A DNA stretch of 64,000 nt, taken from NCBI GenBank assembly GCA_011799875.1, contig CM022300.1, positions 235,922,807 to 235,986,806 on the forward strand. Direction: 5' to 3'. The position numbers and the translations under genes were made by a program. The notes below the pieces were generated by a model. That model worked only from the letters and a program-made list of their open reading frames with translations, had not been told where the DNA came from and searched no databases. Below, piece after piece: positions 58,973-64,000 of this stretch (positions are counted from its first letter, which is position 1; the number at the start of each line of letters is the position of its first letter). The stretch is from Thinopyrum elongatum. Taxonomy: Eukaryota > Streptophyta > Magnoliopsida > Poales > Poaceae.

Positions 58973-59290
58973 CCGCCGCAGGTCTCACCTTTAAATACAC
59001 AGGTCGAGGCTCTGGGCTTACAAGAGTCCAAGCCGAATCACACAACGTGACCAACTCGGTTTCTAAGTCGCCCTGCCTTGTTAGACAAGTGGCCATCGTG
59101 GCGGATGACACCCTTCGGGTCACAATTCTACCACCAGGCCTTGGGCCTTCAACAGGCTCACCTTGTAAGCCACCACCAGTCTTCATGTTTCATCTTCTTG
59201 GACCTACTTGGGCCTTCTTCATACTGAGTCGCCAACGGTGTAACCCGGCCCCTCTTGGGCGGGTTACACCTCAGGGTTATATCCCCAACA
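58973..59290 (-). repeat. 3' LTR of element B, right part
   Basis: Continues the B LTR after D, ending GGTTATATCCCCAACA as in A (19892). TTTAAATA (minus-strand TATTTAAA) at 58990-58997 corresponds to the TATA position of A. Joined length about 554 bp. Confidence 0.85.
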
Positions 59291-60326
59291 TTAGGCCCCA
59301 GATTGATTTGAACTTGTTCATGTCAATCTTCACTGCTTCAGTTGGCGAGTCATCCTTCCAAAGCTTAACCTTGAATAAATCACCGTAACCCGCCATGACG
59401 TCGCGTGAAGTAAATCCATAAAAAAACCATGACATCACAACGGATCTTTTGCATTAACTGGTCGTCCAAGAATTGAGGCGCCTGCACTGTTGAGATAATC
59501 TTGTTGCCTCCTCAATTTCCGTGCATGCCATTTTACTGTTTGCTTATAAATAGGGATGGGGGCCCCTCTTTTCACTTTTACCCCCGCCCCTCTCTCTTCT
59601 TCTTCCTGCTCGCATCGTCCGCCACTGCCGAAGCTCTGCCGCCGCCGTTCTTCACCAACGACTACAACTGGGCCGCTGCATCAACCTGACTAGACCAGAG
59701 AATTGCGAAACACACCCGCTACTCATTAGCATCGCCAGGTATTCATCTTTTCTCATTTCCAATCTGCATTATGTCACCCTAGTTCATCGGTGTTTGTCGT
59801 GTTCGTCCAAGTTCATCGTAGTTCATCCACCTGTTGCTTAGTTCAATCCAAAATCGACACTAAAGCCGTGCAGTAGTAGTTTTGGCATTTGTCCCAAATC
59901 ATAGATACATCCTTTCTTCCTGAGATTCAATCCCCAGCTTACTAGTTCTTCCGCGGACATGCTTTTAGGTTTAAATTTTCCACTTTCTAAACTACGGTAG
60001 ATTTGTAATTGTAACTGTAATCTGCAAAACCTGTTTGTCCAACACTTAGTAAAAATTCCCCAATCTCGAATCCATAGATATTTGATCCGCCAGTAAAAAT
60101 TCCCCAATCTCAAATCCATAGATATTTGATCCGCCATTCTATGTTTGGGGTGGCTCAAAGAATGACTTTATAACCCGCCATGACCTGACCGGCTTAACCA
60201 TGAACTTGTGATACGCCAGCACGCGGCCGGCTTAAACATGAATTTTATAATCATTAGGCGGTTCGTCATCATGATATTAACCCGCCATACCTTTATTCCC
60301 AAGCCATAGTTCTTAACCTGCCAGCA
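59291..60326 (+). promoter_or_regulatory. Promoter and 5' untranslated region of the B antisense gene
   Basis: Purine tract of B on the minus strand next to the LTR, then TATAAATA at 59545-59552 on the plus strand followed by a pyrimidine-rich run (CCCCTCTCTCTTCTTCTTCC). A possible leader-intron donor CCAG/GTATTC lies near 59738. A short direct repeat (AAAATTCCCCAATCTC) is at 60050 and 60095. Confidence 0.65.
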
Positions 60327-63300
60327 ATGACTGAGACACCCACTTCTTGTGATTGGGTTGCTTCTGAAGTCTCTGAACCTTCTCCCACAGAATATGTTGC
60401 CATGGGAGTCTTGCCAGCAAAAGATGTCATCCATTGGCGAGTTCCAGGGGCTGAGACTAAACCTCAACCTAAAGAAGGCGAAGTGTTCATCTTCGCGGAT
60501 CACCTCCTCCATGGCTTCTCACCACCTGGGTCAAAATTCTTCCGGGATGTTCTTCATTTTTATAATATTCATCCTCAAGACATTGGTCCCAACTCTATTT
60601 CCAATATATGCAACTTTCAAGTCTTCTGCGAAGTGTACCTTCAACAAGAGCCTGAGGTTGATCTATTCTATTTCTATCTCAACCGCCAAACTAAGATGAC
60701 CGATGGACCTAGTCTCGAGCTTGGTGGAATTTCCATTCAGAGGCGACGAGATATCATTTTTTTTGCAGCTGTATTGCCTAGTCACCGCAAGGATTGGAAC
60801 TGCACATGGTTCTATTGTCAAGACACATCTCCAGCTGGTGAGAATCTCCTGCCGGGTTTTCGCCCTTTCTGGCTTAGCCCTACCTACGTGCTTTCAGATC
60901 GTATCTCTACTGCAGAACGGGCTAAGTATTCAACCATCTTTTCAAAGATAAGAGCCCTGGTAGCCAATAGCTTGTCTGGAGCAGACTTGGTCCGCTGTTG
61001 GGTCTTGTGGAGAATTTTGCCATTGAGCCGGTGCAGCGAATTAATGTGCGAGTACGCAGGCGACACAAAGGATCCTCAATGCCATAACCAGACACCCTTG
61101 ACTGATGAGGAAGCCACTGCTATGGTTAAATCATTACTTGGGAAAACTTTGGAAAATTGCCGCAAAGTAGGAGTGAACCCTTTCTGCGCGCTCAATGTGG
61201 CTCCACCTGTGAGTGTCTCAGATGAACTTTTTCAACTTATTTGCCTATTTCCTTGTATTGCCTACTGCTTAACTCATTGCTTATGTATCCGAAGGCCGAC
61301 TCTCCTTTCTGGAATAAGAAGCTACAAGCCACCGTGCCTGTTAAGAAGGCCAAAGCGAAGGCTAAGGGTACAGGTCGCCGCAAGAAACCATCGGCTGAAG
61401 AACTGCTCAAACTTGACGATGAGTCAGAGGTAGAACTTGACTCCCTTGGTCTTTTCTTTGTACAACTTATTGACGCTGACTCCTCTCAGGAAGAGGCAGA
61501 AACCAGCCATGCAGATGCTGTAGAGGTAACTACAATTTCCTCGGGCTCAGAACCCTTACCAAGGACGAAAATTTGATGGGTCGTCCGGAAGGTGAAATTT
61601 TCTCATCCTCTTGCTCACTTGGATCCCAATTTTCTTTTGAAGAAACAGCAACATGATTCAAGGCGCCCGACCCGGAGTGGCGGCTCTCATGACCTTGTCT
61701 CCGGCTTACCTAACATGCCTGCTCCTCGGAAGCGTCGACATGAGGTGCCACATGATCCAGACTCTCTTTATCCATTAGCTGGCCTTATACGTCAACCTCT
61801 TAATCCTTCCAACTCAAATTATCAGAGGACGCCTCCATCATCTGATGACTCTTCTGGGACTCAAATGCCAACTTTCAAGATTGCCCAAGGGTTAGTATTT
61901 TCATTTGTTTATCCATGACTTGTAATGATATACTCATATGCTTTGTATCTTTATTTTACAGGTGTTGCCAAAGCAGGCAAAAAACAAAAGCTGGGCAGGT
62001 CTTCAAAAAATCCCAAAACCGCTGAACCGGAAAAACAAATAGCAGAAACTTCTGAGACCCTCAGTCAAGACCCTGAAGAGCCTGTTAACGACCCGCCACC
62101 ATCAATTGATGCTACCATCCCCGATTAGATGGACATTGAGCTTAACCCGGCGGCAAACCATGACCCGCCGAGCCCTAAGTCGCTGACTCCTCCGAAGCCG
62201 GCTGAAGAGATCCCTCTTGAAAAGGACTCTGATGACGTGACCATCACTAGGACGGCTTATACTGCTCCAGGGGCTTCCAGTGTGCTGGCCAAGCATAATA
62301 CCAAGGAAGAATCTCCTTCCTTGGACAAAGGCAAGATGAAGCTAGATCTGGAAAGCTATGCTACCCTCAGTGCAAGCGACATCCACGCAGGTTATCTGAA
62401 CCGCCTTCATACCAGCCGTGACCTGGAAGCCGGCTTAGTGAACCTTATGAAGGAACGTTATGAGGTATGTTGCTAACCCCTTTCCATATGCATTTATATA
62501 GCTGCCAAGTCTAGAGTATAGGAAAATAGTGAGTATGTTGTAGACTTGTAACTTTTTCCAATTTGCAACCCTCTAGGACTGGCTTAGTTTTAACAAAATG
62601 AGCCGGGGCTTTATAATCATTTAAAAAAACCAAACATGTAGCCCCCAAGGGCCGACTTAACTTAATAAAGTGAGCCGGGACTTATAGTCACTTAAGAAAT
62701 CCAAACATGTAGCCCCCAAGGGCCGGCTTAACTTAAGAAAGTGAGCCGGGACTTATAGTCACTTAAGAAATCCAAATGTGTAGCCCCCAAGGGCTGGCTT
62801 AACTTAATAAAGTGAGCTGGGTCATAATTAAATTAAAATGACCTACATTAGCCCCCAAGTGCCAAGTGTATTGCTTGCAACGTGCTTGGAACTTGATTAA
62901 CCGTATCTTAACAAATTTGCTCCTTGCACTGTAACCATTGCCTTATTTATTCCAGGTAGAATTGAACCTGAAGGAATCGCAAGTTGGTGATTTAAGAAGA
63001 AGCTTAAAGCTGCAGCAAACAGAAACCTCCAAGGCCAAGTCAGATCTGAAGGCCTCATTAGAGGAAACTTAAAGCAGGTTTTGATGTTGAGAGAGCCGCC
63101 TGGGAGACTGACTAGGCTGCTCTAACAAAAAAGGCCGAAGATGCTGAAGCTGCGCTTAAGGCGGTAACCAAAGAGTTATCCGGTTTAAAACAACACATCT
63201 CTCAAATGACAGCCGCCATCTTCGGTAAGTGTAATATGCCATTCAAATTCTGTAGCCCGCCTGGCTTCCCATATATGCATTGCTAACTCGCCGGCGTCTC

Positions 63301-63936
63301 TTGTATGACTTCTTAACAGGCCCTAGGAGTGCATGTCTTGGTCAAGACATGTTATTGAAGCTGAAGGTGATTTACTCGCTAATAGAGCAGTTATATAGTG
63401 GCACTCTCCACAGTCTTGTGGCTTTGGGATGGAACAGAAAACCGCCGAGTCAAATCAAAACTAGTCTGGATCATCTGTCAACATTCCCAGGCCAGATTGA
63501 AGAAATGAAATTATCAGCCGCCCGAGCCGGAGCCATCGTTGCTCTTGGCCGGGGCAAAGCATGACAATCTAAGCTTGACCTGGAGGTAATAGCCACCGGG
63601 TGCCCAGAATTCAAGGATGACCAGTCAGCCTTTGAAGAAAATGACCTCAATCAATGCGTCCGAGAGATGCGGCCCATGGCCTGCAAGCTCATTGAAGAGC
63701 TAAACTTAAACAAGTATACACCTGCTTATGATGACAATAACCAGAAGATTAAGTCGCCAGTTCATGATGTTGTCAATCTCATTCCTCCTCGGCGTAAGCA
63801 TATCTTCGCCCCTGGTGTTGATCATTCCATTATACTAAATGACGAGGCCACATTCGAAGCTTTAACCGGCATCGACTGGACAACGGCTGATCTTCAGATG
63901 ATCGACGAGGAAGAGCCGGCGCGGGATGACCCATAA
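60327..63936 (+). pseudogene. Antisense spliced gene (aORF) of element B
   Basis: Best preserved copy of this form. Exon 1 60327-61208, exon 2 61295-61890, exon 3 61962-62464, exon 4 62956-63224, exon 5 63320-63936. Introns 61209-61294, 61891-61961, 62465-62955 and 63225-63319 all begin GT and end AG. Exon 1 (294 codons, open) holds the conserved block SPPGSKFFRDVLHFYNIHPQ, then DIGPN and CEVYLQQ. Exon 2 is acidic with EVELDSLGLFFVQL. Exon 4 is coiled coil. Exon 5 contains VIYSLIEQLYSGTL and ends at TAA 63934-63936. Damage is modest: TGA 61574-61576, TAG 62126-62128, stops in exon 4 and a break near 63562. Probable Transposase_28-type domain (memory); function unknown. Confidence 0.75.
62566..62849 (+). 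repeat. 71-bp tandem repeat in intron 3 of the B antisense gene
   Basis: Three clear units start at 62637, 62708 and 62779 (TGTAGCCCCCAAGGGCC), with a degenerate fourth upstream from about 62566. Each carries AGCCGGGACTTATAGTCAC-like sequence; the last unit diverges in its second half. Confidence 0.9.
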
Positions 63937-64000
63937 TCTTCAAGGCGGCAGGAAGACAACTGAACATAGTGATGATGATCCAGGCGGCTCAGGCCGGTTT
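63937..64000. other. Start of the spacer downstream of the B antisense gene
   Basis: Window end; non-coding. Confidence 0.5.

Larger units (their letters stand above)
51410..64000 (-). mobile_element. Element B: second Tat-lineage element, related to A, 5' end outside window
   Basis: 3' LTR at 51410-59290 (split by D), then on the plus strand the antisense gene from 60327 to 63936. Same LTR family, same orientation and same antisense gene as A. Gag-pol would be on the minus strand beyond 64000. It sits 138 bp (in target coordinates) from A within the same F LTR. Confidence 0.85.

Noticed and set aside
62566..62849. Regular repeats that superficially look like a CRISPR array
   Set aside because: Units are contiguous 71-bp tandem copies with no unique spacers, in a plant retrotransposon intron.
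1..64000. A host gene (resistance, kinase, transcription factor) hidden between elements
   Set aside because: Every long frame is explained by retrotransposon domains, the antisense gene or LTR composition; no other domain seen.

Overview
The window is plant nuclear DNA made almost entirely of LTR retrotransposons inserted into one another. I see no host gene, tRNA, rRNA or CRISPR array. The nesting depth, the kilobase-scale LTRs and the TGATACGT-type LTR at 4993-6503 suggest a large-genome grass, most likely a Triticeae (wheat, Aegilops, barley or rye). That host call is inference from remembered sequence style, not a database result. Left block (1-6503): a minus-strand Athila-lineage Gypsy element, here element 1. 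Its 5' LTR is at 4993-6503, with broken gag, protease, RT, RNase H and integrase to its left; the 3' end lies outside the window. It is followed by gene-free, probably LTR-derived DNA (6504-9775) with a 135-bp tandem duplication. Middle block (9824-51409): a minus-strand chromodomain Gypsy element (Tekay/Del type, element F) with a 4.06-kb LTR. Its other LTR is split by two Tat-lineage insertions, A (19345-51271) and B (51410 to beyond 64000). A is itself interrupted by C (21299-34577, plus strand, 13.3 kb, full gag-pol) and by E (40563-45860). B's 3' LTR is interrupted by D (51651-58972). Target-site duplications support A, C, D and E: GGTAG/GGGAG, GAATT/GAATT, CCACC/CCGCC and CAGCT/CAGCT. 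The most interesting content is a second gene in the Tat elements, on the strand opposite gag-pol, between the end of pol and the 3' LTR (called aORF below). It appears in all five Tat elements in two diverged forms (A/B and C/D/E). In A and B the exon-intron layout matches almost base for base, with introns of 84/86, 77/71, 494/491 and about 109/95 bp and an exon 4 of 269 bp in both. A TATAAATA box lies about 770-780 bp upstream of the start in both. In C, D and E a homologous intron of 108, 108 and 109 bp has kept GT-AG ends. Introns can persist only if this gene is transcribed from the antisense strand, because splicing of the genomic RNA would remove them. Extra ORFs in plant Ty3/Gypsy elements are a known class; the introns, the private promoter and the retention described next are what deserve a second look. 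D (7.3 kb) and E (5.3 kb) have related LTRs, leader and backbone but no gag-pol; what they keep is the antisense gene (E has lost its N-terminal half). They look like one non-autonomous family defined by keeping the antisense gene rather than gag or pol, possibly mobilised by C-like elements with the same style of primer-binding leader. All copies are decayed by stops, frameshifts and lost catalytic residues. LTR differences counted by eye order the insertions roughly as A (about 8-9 percent), D and E (about 5-6 percent), C (about 3 percent).
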